Shown: one piece after another, positions 23,212-31,547 of the stretch
Layout: each line of letters begins with the position of its first letter
Numbering within the stretch: position 1 is the first letter of the stretch
Assembly: GCA_036321795.1 (NCBI GenBank)
Contig: JAWQCY010000008.1
Span: forward strand, 1 to 33,263
Length of the DNA stretch: 33,263 bases
Source of the DNA: CAKVON01 sp902475665
Lineage (GTDB): Bacteria > Actinomycetota > Coriobacteriia > Coriobacteriales > Atopobiaceae
Reading direction: 5' to 3'
Notes under the pieces: generated by a model
What the model was told of the DNA's origin: nothing
The model's database searches: none
Seen by the model: only the letters and a program-made list of their open reading frames with translations
Made by a program: the position numbers and the translations under genes

Positions 23212-26016
23212 CTACTCGGCAAGCACGTCGTGGCAACGCCCGCACAGGCCGTCGGGACCAAGCCCACGCCAGTTCCAGCAGCGCGGGCACTTCTCGCCAG
23301 TCGCGGGAAGGACCTCGCAGGAAAGCTCGTCGCCCTCGGCAACGCACACCGAGGAGCAGACGAGGGGCTCGGCAAGATCGCAGGCGAACTCGCCGCACAG
23401 AAGCTCGTAGGTCGCCTTGGGCAGCGTAAGCTCGGCGCGAGTGGCCTGGGTGGTCTTCTCTGCGACGACGCCGGAGGCGAGGGCCTCCTCGTACGCCTTG
23501 GTGTAGGCGGCACGGACCTCGAGCAGCTGCTCGTACGCGGGTAGGTAGCGCTCGTAGTCGGAGGCGGCAAGCGGGGCCTTGTACCAGTCGAGAAGGGCGG
23601 CGTAGGTCTGGCCGTCACGCATGGAGGCGGGAAGATGGCTCATGACCTCGTCGCAGGTGAAGACCAGGATCGGCTGCAGGTCGTGGACGAGCATGGAGAG
23701 CAGGTGCGCCCAGACGGTCTGGGCACTGCGACGCTCGTGGCTGTCGGCACCGCCGCAGTACATGCGGTCCTTGGTGGCATTGAGGTAGCCGTTGGAAAGC
23801 TCGGTGATGACGTAATCGTACAGGGTACGGTAGACGACGTTGAAGCGGTAGCCGGCGTAGGCCTCGCTCACCTGGTCGTGAACCTGGCACATACGGGCCA
23901 GGACCAGCTTGTCGTAGGGCTCGAGCTCGTCAAAAGGAACCGCGTCGGTCTCGGGGTCGAACTGTCCCTCGATCTCGCCGAGCAGGAAGCGGTAGGTGTT
24001 GCGGAAGCGACGATAGGCCTCGCCGACATGGCCGAGGATGGCGTCGTCGCAGGGGACGTCGACGGAGGTGTCGACCGAAGCGAGCCACAGGCGAAGCACG
24101 TCGGCGCCACGCTCGTCGCAGACCTTGTTGGGGTCGATGACGTTGCCAAGCGACTTCGACATCTTGCGGCCCTGGCCATCGAGCGTGAAGCCCTGGGAGA
24201 CGACGGACTTGTACGGGGCCACGCCGTAGGCGCCGACCGAGGTCATCAGCGAGCTCATGAACCAGCCACGGTGCTGGTCGGAACCCTCGAGGTACATGTC
24301 GGCCGGGAAGTGCAGGTTGTCACGGTGCTTGCAGACCGCGGTGTGGCTGACGCCGGAGTCCCACCAGACGTCGAGGATGTCCTTGTTCGCCTTGAGGTGG
24401 TGGCCGCCACACTTGGGGCAGACGCATGCGTCGCCGAGGTAACTCGCGGGGTCGTCGGTGAACCAGCAGTCGGAGCCCTTCTCGCGGAAGAGCTTGATGA
24501 CGGCGTCGAGCGTGTCGTCGTTCATGACGGTCTCGCCGCAGTCGTCACAGGTGAACGCCGGGATGGGGACGCCCCAGTTGCGCTGGCGCGAGATGCACCA
24601 GTCGGGACGGCCCTCGACCATCGAGCCGATGCGCTTGACCGCATGAGAGGGATAGAAGTCGACCTTGGAGAGCTCCTCGAGCGCCTTCTCGCGCAGGCCG
24701 GTCTTGTCCATCGAGACGAACCACTGGCTCGTGGCACGGAAGATGACCGGGCGCTTGCAGCGCCAGCAGTGCGGGTAGCTGTGGTTGATGTCCTCGTGCA
24801 GGATCAGCGTGCCACGCTCGCGAAGCCACTCGATGATCTTGGGGTTGGCCTCGTTGACCTCCATGCCGGACCACGGGCCGCCGGTGCCCATGGTGTCGCC
24901 CTTGTAGAAGCGACCGTCGTCGTCGACGGGCATGACGACGGGAATGCCGAACTTCTGGCCGGCAAGGTAGTCGTCGACGCCGTGGCCGGGAGCGGTGTGG
25001 ACGATGCCGGTGCCGTCGTCGAGGGTGACGTAGTCCGCGTAGATGAACTCGCCCTCGACGCCCTGGTCGCCGAAGATGGGCTGCTTGTACTTGTTGTGGC
25101 ACAGCTCGGTACCGCTCATGCGCCAGGGCTCGCCGTCCTCGCCACGCACGAGCTCGACGTTCTCGTAGCCGAACTTAGCACAGTCCTTCTCGACAAGGGC
25201 CTCGGCCATGATCTCGGCCTGGCCGTCATGGATGACGGCAACGTAATCGGCCTCGGGGTGCAGGATGACGGCGTCGTCGGCGGGAAGCGTCCACGGCGTC
25301 GTGGTCCAGATGTCGACCCAAAGCTTGCCGGCCCAAGCCTCCAGGCCCGCAGGGACGGTCGTCATCTCAAAGCGGACGAAGATGGCGGGGCTGACCTCGT
25401 CGGAGTACTCGATCTCGGCCTCGGCGAGCGCCGTGTGGCAGTGCGAGCACCAGTGGACGGGCTTGCGGCCACGATAGATGGCGCCGTTGTCGAAGATCGC
25501 CTTGAAGATCTCGATGTCGGTGGCGTCATAGTCGTTGACGTAGGTGAGGTAGGGGTTGTCCCACTCACCGAGAACGCCGAGGCGCTTGAAGCCCTGGCGC
25601 TGCGTGTCGACCTGCTCGACGGCCATCTTGCGGCACAGCTCGCGGACCTTCTCGGTGGGAAGCTGGTTGAACTTCTCGGTGCCGAGCATCTCCTCGACCT
25701 TGTGCTCGATGGGCTGGCCGTGGCAGTCCCAACCAGGCACGTACGGCGTCTGGTAGCCGCGCATCGACCAGTAGCGGTTGATGATGTCCTTGGTGATCTT
25801 GTTCTGGGCGTGGCCAAGGTGAATCGGACCGTTGGCGTACGGGGGGCCGTCGTGCAGGACGAACTTGTCGTGCCCCTCGTTCTTCTTGAGCATCTGGCCA
25901 TAGACGTCGTTGGCCTCCCACTCGGCGAGCCTCTTGGGCTCGTTGGCGGCGAGGTTGCCCCTCATGGGGAAGCCCGTCTGGGGCAGGTTCGTCGTCTTCT
26001 TGTACTCGTTCGCCAC
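23212..26016 (-). CDS. ileS: Isoleucyl-tRNA synthetase
   Basis: Charges tRNA-Ile and edits misactivated valine. The protein has 934 residues, of the usual bacterial IleS1 length. GPIHLGHAQNKITKD carries the HIGH-type motif, and GRKMSKSLGNVIDP carries KMSKS. The long CP1 editing insertion lies between them. The C-terminus ends in a zinc finger, CPRCWNWRGLGPDGLCGRCH. That finger, together with the W-C-S-H-C-H-T-A-L block, places it in the bacterial rather than eukaryote-like (IleS2) group. The start is GTG 26016, with AAGGGGG eight bases upstream. Expression is probably controlled by the T-box leader at 26041-26260. It leads the ileS-lspA-rluD-glycosyltransferase run. Confidence 0.97.
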   Translation of the reverse strand: MANEYKKTTNLPQTGFPMRGNLAANEPKRLAEWEANDVYGQMLKKNEGHDKFVLHDGPPYANGPIHLGHAQNKITKDIINRYWSMRGYQTPYVPGWDCHGQPIEHKVEEMLGTEKFNQLPTEKVRELCRKMAVEQVDTQRQGFKRLGVLGEWDNPYLTYVNDYDATDIEIFKAIFDNGAIYRGRKPVHWCSHCHTALAEAEIEYSDEVSPAIFVRFEMTTVPAGLEAWAGKLWVDIWTTTPWTLPADDAVILHPEADYVAVIHDGQAEIMAEALVEKDCAKFGYENVELVRGEDGEPWRMSGTELCHNKYKQPIFGDQGVEGEFIYADYVTLDDGTGIVHTAPGHGVDDYLAGQKFGIPVVMPVDDDGRFYKGDTMGTGGPWSGMEVNEANPKIIEWLRERGTLILHEDINHSYPHCWRCKRPVIFRATSQWFVSMDKTGLREKALEELSKVDFYPSHAVKRIGSMVEGRPDWCISRQRNWGVPIPAFTCDDCGETVMNDDTLDAVIKLFREKGSDCWFTDDPASYLGDACVCPKCGGHHLKANKDILDVWWDSGVSHTAVCKHRDNLHFPADMYLEGSDQHRGWFMSSLMTSVGAYGVAPYKSVVSQGFTLDGQGRKMSKSLGNVIDPNKVCDERGADVLRLWLASVDTSVDVPCDDAILGHVGEAYRRFRNTYRFLLGEIEGQFDPETDAVPFDELEPYDKLVLARMCQVHDQVSEAYAGYRFNVVYRTLYDYVITELSNGYLNATKDRMYCGGADSHERRSAQTVWAHLLSMLVHDLQPILVFTCDEVMSHLPASMRDGQTYAALLDWYKAPLAASDYERYLPAYEQLLEVRAAYTKAYEEALASGVVAEKTTQATRAELTLPKATYELLCGEFACDLAEPLVCSSVCVAEGDELSCEVLPATGEKCPRCWNWRGLGPDGLCGRCHDVLAE

Positions 26017-26040
26017 TCTCGTGACCCCCTTCTGGGCACC

Positions 26041-26077
26041 AAAAAAGCGCCCGTCCCTGCTGCTGGGACGAAGCGCT
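26041..26077 (-). terminator. Regulated terminator of the ileS T-box
   Basis: On the minus strand AGCGC and CGTCCC pair with GGGACG and GCGCT around the loop AGCAGCA, with one unpaired U and a U-G pair in the middle, and are followed by a run of U. It is mutually exclusive with the antiterminator and ends 24 bases before the ileS start. Confidence 0.85.
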
Positions 26078-26260
26078 CACGTCACACTTCGCTTTAGACC
26101 ACCCAGCGTGCGGTTGCCCGCGTTACTCGGCTGGCCTGTCACGGCGGCCAACTCCCGTCGACGCCTACTCACGCTCGCACGCACGCTTTGGGGTCGCGGC
26201 TCCGGGGTGATCTCCCGCCCGGACGCGGCCACGGGATCCCAGCACCCCCGCTCTCTGATG
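26041..26260 (-). promoter_or_regulatory. T-box leader of ileS (transcriptional)
   Basis: On the minus strand an AGAGAG box (26251-26256) and a GGTGCTG box open a stem I region, followed by TCCGGG-loop-CCCGGA with ATC (26211-26209), a likely Ile specifier, in the loop. Further on, GCTGGG (26102-26107) and CCCAGC (26062-26067) with CGAAG/CTTCG form an antiterminator whose bulge starts UGGU (26101-26098), able to pair with the ACCA end of uncharged tRNA-Ile. The same 3' strand instead forms the terminator at 26041-26077. Uncharged tRNA-Ile should favour ileS expression. Antiterminator and terminator are clear; the stem I fold is tentative. Confidence 0.8.
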
Positions 26261-26533
26261 ACCGCGCTGCCCGAGGGTACCTGTCCCCTTCACAGCCTTT
26301 GATGTATGGATGATAGCACTCGCGACGCGCAACGACCAGAATGCCGAGAAGTACGATCGCGCACGCGGGCGGTCGCCGCACGCGCGCTCGCCCCCGATTG
26401 GTCTGTCCTTGCCGGGAAGTTTGGCCCACGCCACCGCACGGGACCGCTCCAAGGCTATAGAGTTGGCGACATGTCCGCACGGGGTCTTCCCGCAAGGGTC
26501 AACGATCCCACTTACAGAAGGGATGCGCAGGCG
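26261..26533. other. Divergent ileS/fbp control region
   Basis: No gene is supported here. On the minus strand TATCAT (26310-26315) could be the -10 for the T-box leader, giving a transcript start near 26303, but its -35 is weak. On the plus strand TATAGA (26456-26461) is a candidate -10 for fbp, again without a good -35. The fbp frame is open through this stretch, but its codons before 26534 have no conserved content. Confidence 0.4.
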
Positions 26534-28471
26534 ATGCCACAGACCGCTACCGAACCGCGCGAACGCCGGCTGGGCTACCTCAGGCTGCTTTCGGATCGCT
26601 TTCCCACCTGCCAGGCGGCCTACACCGAGGCCATCAACCTCAAGGCGATTCTCAACCTCCCCAAAGCAACCGAGCACTACATGAGCGACATCCACGGCGA
26701 GTACGAGGCCTTCGTACACATCCTCAACAACTGCTCCGGGGTCGTACGCGAGCTTGTGGACAAAATCTTTGCCGACGAACTCTGCGACACGGAACGCGCC
26801 GACCTCTGCACGCTCATCTATTATCCCCGCGCAAAGCTCGCCCGCATCCACAGGGAGGGCCTTGCGAGCGACACGTGGTACTACGACAACTTGTTCCGCA
26901 TCGTTCGCGTGGCCAGGTGGCTGTCCGGCCTCTACACGCGCTCCAAGGTGCGTAAGGCCATGCCCGTGGCATATGCCTACATCATCGACGAGCTGCTGCG
27001 CGCCTCCGGCGTCGGCGAGAAGAGCCGCCACGACTACCACGTGCGCATCATCGACTCGATCATCGAAACGGGCTCGGCCGATGACTTCATCGAGTCGCTC
27101 GCCTCCCTGGTCAAGCGACTGGCGGTCGACCGCCTCCACATCGTCGGCGACATCTTCGACCGTGGCCAGCATGCCGACAAGATCCTCGACGAGCTCATGT
27201 CCTACCACACGCTCGACTTCCAGTGGGGAAACCATGACATCTGTTGGATGGGCGCCTCCGCGGGAAGCGAGGCCTGCGTGGCCTCGGTCGTCCGCAACAA
27301 CGTCCGCTACGGTGCCTACGGCATCCTCGAGAGCGCCTACGGCATATCGCTTCGCGAGCTCGCCCTGTTCGCGGAGCGAACCTACACCTCAGACGACGTC
27401 ATCTCCCCCACCGACAAGGCCATCAACGTCATCCTCTTCAAGCTCGAGGGCCAGCTCATCAGGCGCCAGCCCGAATTCCAGATGGAGGACAGGCTGCTCC
27501 TCGACAAGATCGACCTGTCGAGAGGAACGGTGGAGATTGCGGGGAAGACCCACGAGCTGCGCACGCGGGACCTGCCCACCATCGACCCGGAAGACCCCTA
27601 CCGACTGAGCGATGACGAGCAGCACGTCGTCGATGGCCTGGTTCGTGCGTTTCGCGACAGCGAGAGGCTAAGCAGGCAGGTCGAGTTCCTCTACGAGCAC
27701 GGTTCCATGTACCTCGTGAGCAACGGCAACCTCCTGTTCCACGGCTGCATCCCCCTATATATGTATGGTTCCTTCAGGCCCGTGAGCTGTGCCGGCAGGC
27801 ACTACGCGGGCAAGGCGTACATGGACTTCTGCGATCGCATGGCGCGCCGCGCATGGCACGGTCACGACCGAGACGCCCTCGACTGGATGTGGTACCTGTG
27901 GTGCGGCAAGTACTCCCCACTTTCCGGCAGGGTCGTCAAGACCTTCGAGCGCACGCTGATCGAGGACAAGTCAACCTGGGTCGAGCCCCAAGACGCATAC
28001 TACGAGCTCACCAACTCGCCCAACGTCTGCAAGAGGATCCTGGCAGAGTTCGGGCTGGCCGGCGAACACTGCCACATCATCAACGGGCACACCCCCGTCA
28101 AGACCTCCTCCGGCGAAAGCCCGATCAAGGCGGACGGGCGTCTCCTCGTGATCGACGGCGGCTTCTGCCGCGCCTACCACAAGAAGACCGGCATCGCGGG
28201 ATTCACGCTCATCTCGGGCACGGACGGCATGCGCATCAAGGCGCATCGCCCGTTCGTGAGCGTCGAGGCCGCCCTCGACGACAACGCAGACATCCGAAGT
28301 GACACCGACGCGTTCGAGGTCGAGGACCCTCCCCTCACCGTCGGGGACACCGACACCGGCGTCGACATCCGCAGGCAGATCTCGGACCTCGAGGCACTTC
28401 TCGATGCATACCGCACCGGCATGCTCGCGGAAAGGCCACATATGGCTACCGGGGGCATCATGCGCGTCTAA
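26534..28471 (+). CDS. fbp: Fructose-1,6-bisphosphatase, class III
   Basis: Removes the 1-phosphate of fructose 1,6-bisphosphate in gluconeogenesis. The protein has 645 residues, the usual size for the class III (Bacillus-type) enzyme, which is unrelated to classes I and II and belongs to the metallophosphoesterase fold. Metal-binding blocks are MSDIHGEYEAFVHIL, HIVGDIFDRGQHADKI, FQWGNHDICWMGA, IINGHTPVK and LLVIDGGFCRAYHKKTG. The start is ATG 26534, chosen from family length and the AAGGG site 11 bases upstream; the open frame extends 228 bases further with no matching content. The gene is divergent from ileS. ftsH follows 78 bases later on the same strand. Confidence 0.93.
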   Translation: MPQTATEPRERRLGYLRLLSDRFPTCQAAYTEAINLKAILNLPKATEHYMSDIHGEYEAFVHILNNCSGVVRELVDKIFADELCDTERADLCTLIYYPRAKLARIHREGLASDTWYYDNLFRIVRVARWLSGLYTRSKVRKAMPVAYAYIIDELLRASGVGEKSRHDYHVRIIDSIIETGSADDFIESLASLVKRLAVDRLHIVGDIFDRGQHADKILDELMSYHTLDFQWGNHDICWMGASAGSEACVASVVRNNVRYGAYGILESAYGISLRELALFAERTYTSDDVISPTDKAINVILFKLEGQLIRRQPEFQMEDRLLLDKIDLSRGTVEIAGKTHELRTRDLPTIDPEDPYRLSDDEQHVVDGLVRAFRDSERLSRQVEFLYEHGSMYLVSNGNLLFHGCIPLYMYGSFRPVSCAGRHYAGKAYMDFCDRMARRAWHGHDRDALDWMWYLWCGKYSPLSGRVVKTFERTLIEDKSTWVEPQDAYYELTNSPNVCKRILAEFGLAGEHCHIINGHTPVKTSSGESPIKADGRLLVIDGGFCRAYHKKTGIAGFTLISGTDGMRIKAHRPFVSVEAALDDNADIRSDTDAFEVEDPPLTVGDTDTGVDIRRQISDLEALLDAYRTGMLAERPHMATGGIMRV

Positions 28472-28503
28472 AGCGCTGGCAGTCGGGTATTAGTGCACAA
28501 GGC

Positions 28504-28529
28504 ACCCCGACGGCGGGGTCGCACGACCC
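28504..28529 (+). other. Alternative hairpins upstream of ftsH
   Basis: ACCCCG (28504-28509) pairs with CGGGGT (28514-28519). Alternatively GGGTC (28516-28520) pairs with GACCC (28525-28529). The two are mutually exclusive and lie 20-45 bases before the ftsH ATG, in the fbp-ftsH gap. Either is too short to be confident of a function. Confidence 0.35.
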
Positions 28530-28549
28530 AAGAGAGAGAGTTTTGTCCG

Positions 28550-30472
28550 ATGGAGATGAACAACAAGAAGAAGCGCCAGTCGATGATCTTGTACGCGATC
28601 ATCGCATGTGCGGTGCTCATGGCCATCAACTCGGTCATGGCGCCGTACAGAAACGGCACTTCCACCAAACAGGCGAGCTACAGCGAGTTCGTCACGATGG
28701 TGGATAAGGGCAAGGTCAAGAAGGTAGAGCTCGACACCGGCAGCAGCCAGATCTACTTCGTCACCGGCTCCGGCGAGTCCGAGCAGAAGTGGGTCACCAC
28801 GCAGTTCCCCGGTGACGACACGCTCGTGCAGAAGCTGCAGGAGAAGGGTGTCGACTACTCGGCACAGGTCACCGAATCAGGAGGCGACAACTTCCTGCTC
28901 GTCTACATGCTGCTCACTTACGTGCTGCCGATTCTCTTGCTGTTCTTGGGCGGCTGGTTCCTCAACCGTAAGCTCAAAAAGGCCATGGGCGACGACGGTC
29001 CCTCGATGACCTTCGGCGGTATGGGCGGCATGGGCGGAATGAACGGCATGGGCAAGTCCGGCGCCAAGGTCGTCTCCGGAAAGGAGACCGGCGTCACGTT
29101 CAAGGACGTCGCCGGCCAGGATGAGGCCAAGGAGTCGCTTGCCGAGATCGTCAGCTTCCTCGAGAAGCCCGACCGTTATGCCGCCATCGGCGCCAAGCTG
29201 CCCCACGGCGCGCTTCTGGTCGGCCCTCCGGGCACGGGCAAGACGCTCCTGGCAAAGGCCGTCGCGGGCGAGGCCAAGGTCCCGTTCTTCTCGATCTCCG
29301 GCTCCGAGTTCGTCGAGATGTTCGTCGGTCGCGGTGCCGCCAAGGTCCGAGACCTGTTCAAGCAGGCAAACGAGAAGGCCCCGTGCATCGTCTTCATCGA
29401 CGAGATCGATACGGTGGGAAAGAAGCGCGACGCGGGCCTGTCCACCAACGACGAGCGCGAGCAGACCCTCAACCAGCTGCTCACCGAGATGGACGGATTC
29501 GACAACCACAAGGGCATCGTCGTGCTCGCGGCCACCAACCGTCCCGACTCGCTCGACCCCGCCCTGCTGCGCCCCGGGCGCTTTGACCGCCGCATCCCCG
29601 TCGAGCTGCCCGACTTGGCCGGACGCAACGCCATCCTCAAGCTTCACGCCAACGACGTCCGCATGGAGCCTGGCATCGACCTCGACGTCATCGCCCGCTC
29701 CACCCCGGGTGCCTCCGGCGCCGACCTCGCCAACATCATCAACGAGGCCGCGCTTCGTGCCGTGCGCATGGGCCGCCAGCGCGTGACCCAGGAGGACGTG
29801 CAGGAATCCGTCGAAGTCGTCATCGCGGGCGAGAAGCGCAAGTCCACCGTGCTCTCCGAGCACGAGAAGCAGGTCGTCGCCTACCACGAGATCGGCCACG
29901 CCATCGTTGCGGCGACCCAGAAGGGCTCCGCCCCCGTCCAGAAGATCACCATCGTGCCCCGCACCTCCGGCGCCCTCGGCTACACCATGCAGGTGGAGGA
30001 AGACGAGCACTTCCTCACCACCCGCGAACAGGCCGAGGACAAGATAGCGGTGCTGTGCGGCGGCCGCGCCGCCGAGGAGCTGATCTTCGGACAGGTCACC
30101 ACCGGCGCGTCCAACGACATCGAGAAGGCCACCGAGCTTGCCCGCAACATGATCACACAGTACGGCATGTCCGACGAGTTTGGCATGGTCGCGCTCGGTT
30201 CGGTCCGCAACCGCTACCTCAACGACGGAACGACGCTCAACTGCTCCGAAGGTACCGCCCAGCGCGTCGACGACGCCGTCATCGCCCTGGTGGACAAGGG
30301 CCACAAGAAGGCGTTGGCAACCCTGCAGGCAAACAAGTTCAAGCTCCACGAGCTTGCTCGCTACCTGCAGAAGAAGGAGACCATCACCGGCGAGGAGTTC
30401 ATGCGCATCTTCACGCGCGACGACGGCTTCGCTCCCGTGATGCCCAAGCCGCAGGACGGCTCGGCCCGCTAG
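28550..30472 (+). CDS. ftsH: ATP-dependent zinc metalloprotease FtsH
   Basis: Membrane-anchored AAA+ protease that degrades misfolded and regulatory proteins. The 640-residue protein has a first membrane helix at about 11-30, an external domain, and a second helix at about 115-138. A Gly/Met-rich linker (FGGMGGMGGMNGMG) leads to the AAA domain: Walker A GPPGTGKT at 225, pore loop EMFVGRGA, Walker B CIVFIDEID, and the second region of homology ATNRPDSLDPALLRPGRFDR. The peptidase has HEIGH at 446-450 as zinc site, with a third ligand Asp in GASNDIEKAT. The ATG at 28550 follows an AGAGAGAG stretch; ATG 28556 is possible. It ends at a strong bidirectional terminator. Confidence 0.97.
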   Translation: MEMNNKKKRQSMILYAIIACAVLMAINSVMAPYRNGTSTKQASYSEFVTMVDKGKVKKVELDTGSSQIYFVTGSGESEQKWVTTQFPGDDTLVQKLQEKGVDYSAQVTESGGDNFLLVYMLLTYVLPILLLFLGGWFLNRKLKKAMGDDGPSMTFGGMGGMGGMNGMGKSGAKVVSGKETGVTFKDVAGQDEAKESLAEIVSFLEKPDRYAAIGAKLPHGALLVGPPGTGKTLLAKAVAGEAKVPFFSISGSEFVEMFVGRGAAKVRDLFKQANEKAPCIVFIDEIDTVGKKRDAGLSTNDEREQTLNQLLTEMDGFDNHKGIVVLAATNRPDSLDPALLRPGRFDRRIPVELPDLAGRNAILKLHANDVRMEPGIDLDVIARSTPGASGADLANIINEAALRAVRMGRQRVTQEDVQESVEVVIAGEKRKSTVLSEHEKQVVAYHEIGHAIVAATQKGSAPVQKITIVPRTSGALGYTMQVEEDEHFLTTREQAEDKIAVLCGGRAAEELIFGQVTTGASNDIEKATELARNMITQYGMSDEFGMVALGSVRNRYLNDGTTLNCSEGTAQRVDDAVIALVDKGHKKALATLQANKFKLHELARYLQKKETITGEEFMRIFTRDDGFAPVMPKPQDGSAR

Positions 30473-30493
30473 CAGCCAACTCGCAACTCCAAG

Positions 30494-30531
30494 GAAAGCG
30501 CCTGGCACCGACGATGGTGCCAGGCGCTTTC
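30494..30531. terminator. Bidirectional terminator between ftsH and the methyltransferase
   Basis: A perfect 16-bp stem (30494-30509 with 30516-30531) and a six-base loop. The stem ends in AAAG/CTTTC, so each strand carries a short U-run at the 3' side. It sits between two convergent genes and can serve both. Confidence 0.85.
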
Positions 30532-30550
30532 TCGTGCGTATATGCGTCGT

Positions 30551-31372
30551 CTACGAGTCGTGGCGACAAAGCTCCCAGAACGTGACGGCAGACGCCGCAG
30601 CCACGTTGAGCGAGTCGACGCCGTGCGACATAGGGATGCGCACCGTAACGTCACAGCCCTCGATTGCCTTCCGCGTAAGCCCGTCCCCCTCGGTGCCAAA
30701 GAGCATCGCGAGCCTGTCCACGTCCTTAAGGGTCGGGTCCGAAAGACTCACGGAATCGTCCGAGAGGGCCAGAGCCGCACAAGTAAAACCAGCCTCATGA
30801 AGCTGGCCCAGGCTCGCCTCGGGCCAGGGAGCCGCAAGGCGGGCCCACGGGACCAGGAACACGTTTCCCATCGAGACGCGCACGGAACGACGAGAGAGCG
30901 GGTCAGCGCACGTGGGGGCGAGAAGCACCGCATCGACACCGAGGGCCGCCGCCGAGCGGAAGATGGCACCGACGTTCGTCGTGTCGACGATTCCCTCGAG
31001 CACGCAAACGCGACGGGCGTCACGAAGGAGGTCTGCCGCATCGGGCTCGGCAGGGCGACGCATGGCCGCCAAGGCCCCACGCGTGACGCGATACCCTGTC
31101 AACTCGCTCGCAAGGTCATGCGGCATCACGAACACGGGAACCTCATCGGGCAGGGCAGAGACGACGTCGGCCATCGACTTGAGCCTACCCTCGTCAAGAA
31201 GAAGCGAGATCGGCTCGATGCCGTGCGCAAGGGCCACGCGAATGGCAATCTCGGACTCAGCCACCAGGACACCACGTTCGGGGTCGATTCTGTTTCTCAG
31301 CTGATGTGACGTGAGCCTGCAGTACACGTCCAGTCTCGAATCCGACAGCTCGGACACCCGCACGACACCCAT
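30551..31372 (-). CDS. SpoU/TrmH-family RNA 2'-O-methyltransferase
   Basis: A 273-residue SPOUT-class methyltransferase acting on ribose 2'-OH of rRNA or tRNA with S-adenosylmethionine. The N-terminal substrate-binding domain (about 1-110) includes GVLVAESEIAIRVAL, typical of RlmB/TrmH-like proteins. The catalytic domain has motif 1 GIVDTTNVGAIFRSAAALGV (N-x-G and R), motif 2 LAMLFGTEGDGL and motif 3 IPMSHGVDSLNVAAASAV, which form the trefoil knot and cofactor site. The target nucleotide cannot be told from sequence. The ATG at 31372 follows AGAGGGGAG with eight bases of spacing. It is convergent with ftsH and divergent from the L,D-transpeptidase. Confidence 0.9.
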   Translation of the reverse strand: MGVVRVSELSDSRLDVYCRLTSHQLRNRIDPERGVLVAESEIAIRVALAHGIEPISLLLDEGRLKSMADVVSALPDEVPVFVMPHDLASELTGYRVTRGALAAMRRPAEPDAADLLRDARRVCVLEGIVDTTNVGAIFRSAAALGVDAVLLAPTCADPLSRRSVRVSMGNVFLVPWARLAAPWPEASLGQLHEAGFTCAALALSDDSVSLSDPTLKDVDRLAMLFGTEGDGLTRKAIEGCDVTVRIPMSHGVDSLNVAAASAVTFWELCRHDS

Positions 31373-31432
31373 CCGAAAAACTCCCCTCTTGTCCAGCCGT
31401 TTCAATCAAGCGCTTAAACGCAGGTGATGCGC

Positions 31433-31470
31433 ATAACGAAACACATATGTTATCCCGAGAAGGTTATCAT
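31433..31470 (+). repeat. GTTAT(C) repeats upstream of the L,D-transpeptidase
   Basis: GTTATC occurs at 31449-31454 and 31463-31468, 14 bases apart, and ATAAC (inverted GTTAT) at 31433-31437. The last copy overlaps TATCAT (31465-31470), a possible -10 without a good -35. The cluster sits in the divergent promoter region between the methyltransferase and transpeptidase genes. It may be a regulator site or the promoter itself. Confidence 0.35.
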
Positions 31471-31547
31471 GGGGATTCGGCCGCGACGCACCGCGGCGAA
31501 CACAATAACGCAGCCCATCACTCACACCAGGATTGGCAGACGGTCAT

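Noticed and set aside
23635..26097. 820-codon plus-strand frame opposite ileS
   Set aside because: A shadow of ileS; it runs into the T-box terminator, and no conserved content is visible.
28877..30508. 543-codon minus-strand frame opposite ftsH
   Set aside because: FtsH motifs are unambiguous on the plus strand; this frame begins inside the bidirectional terminator region.
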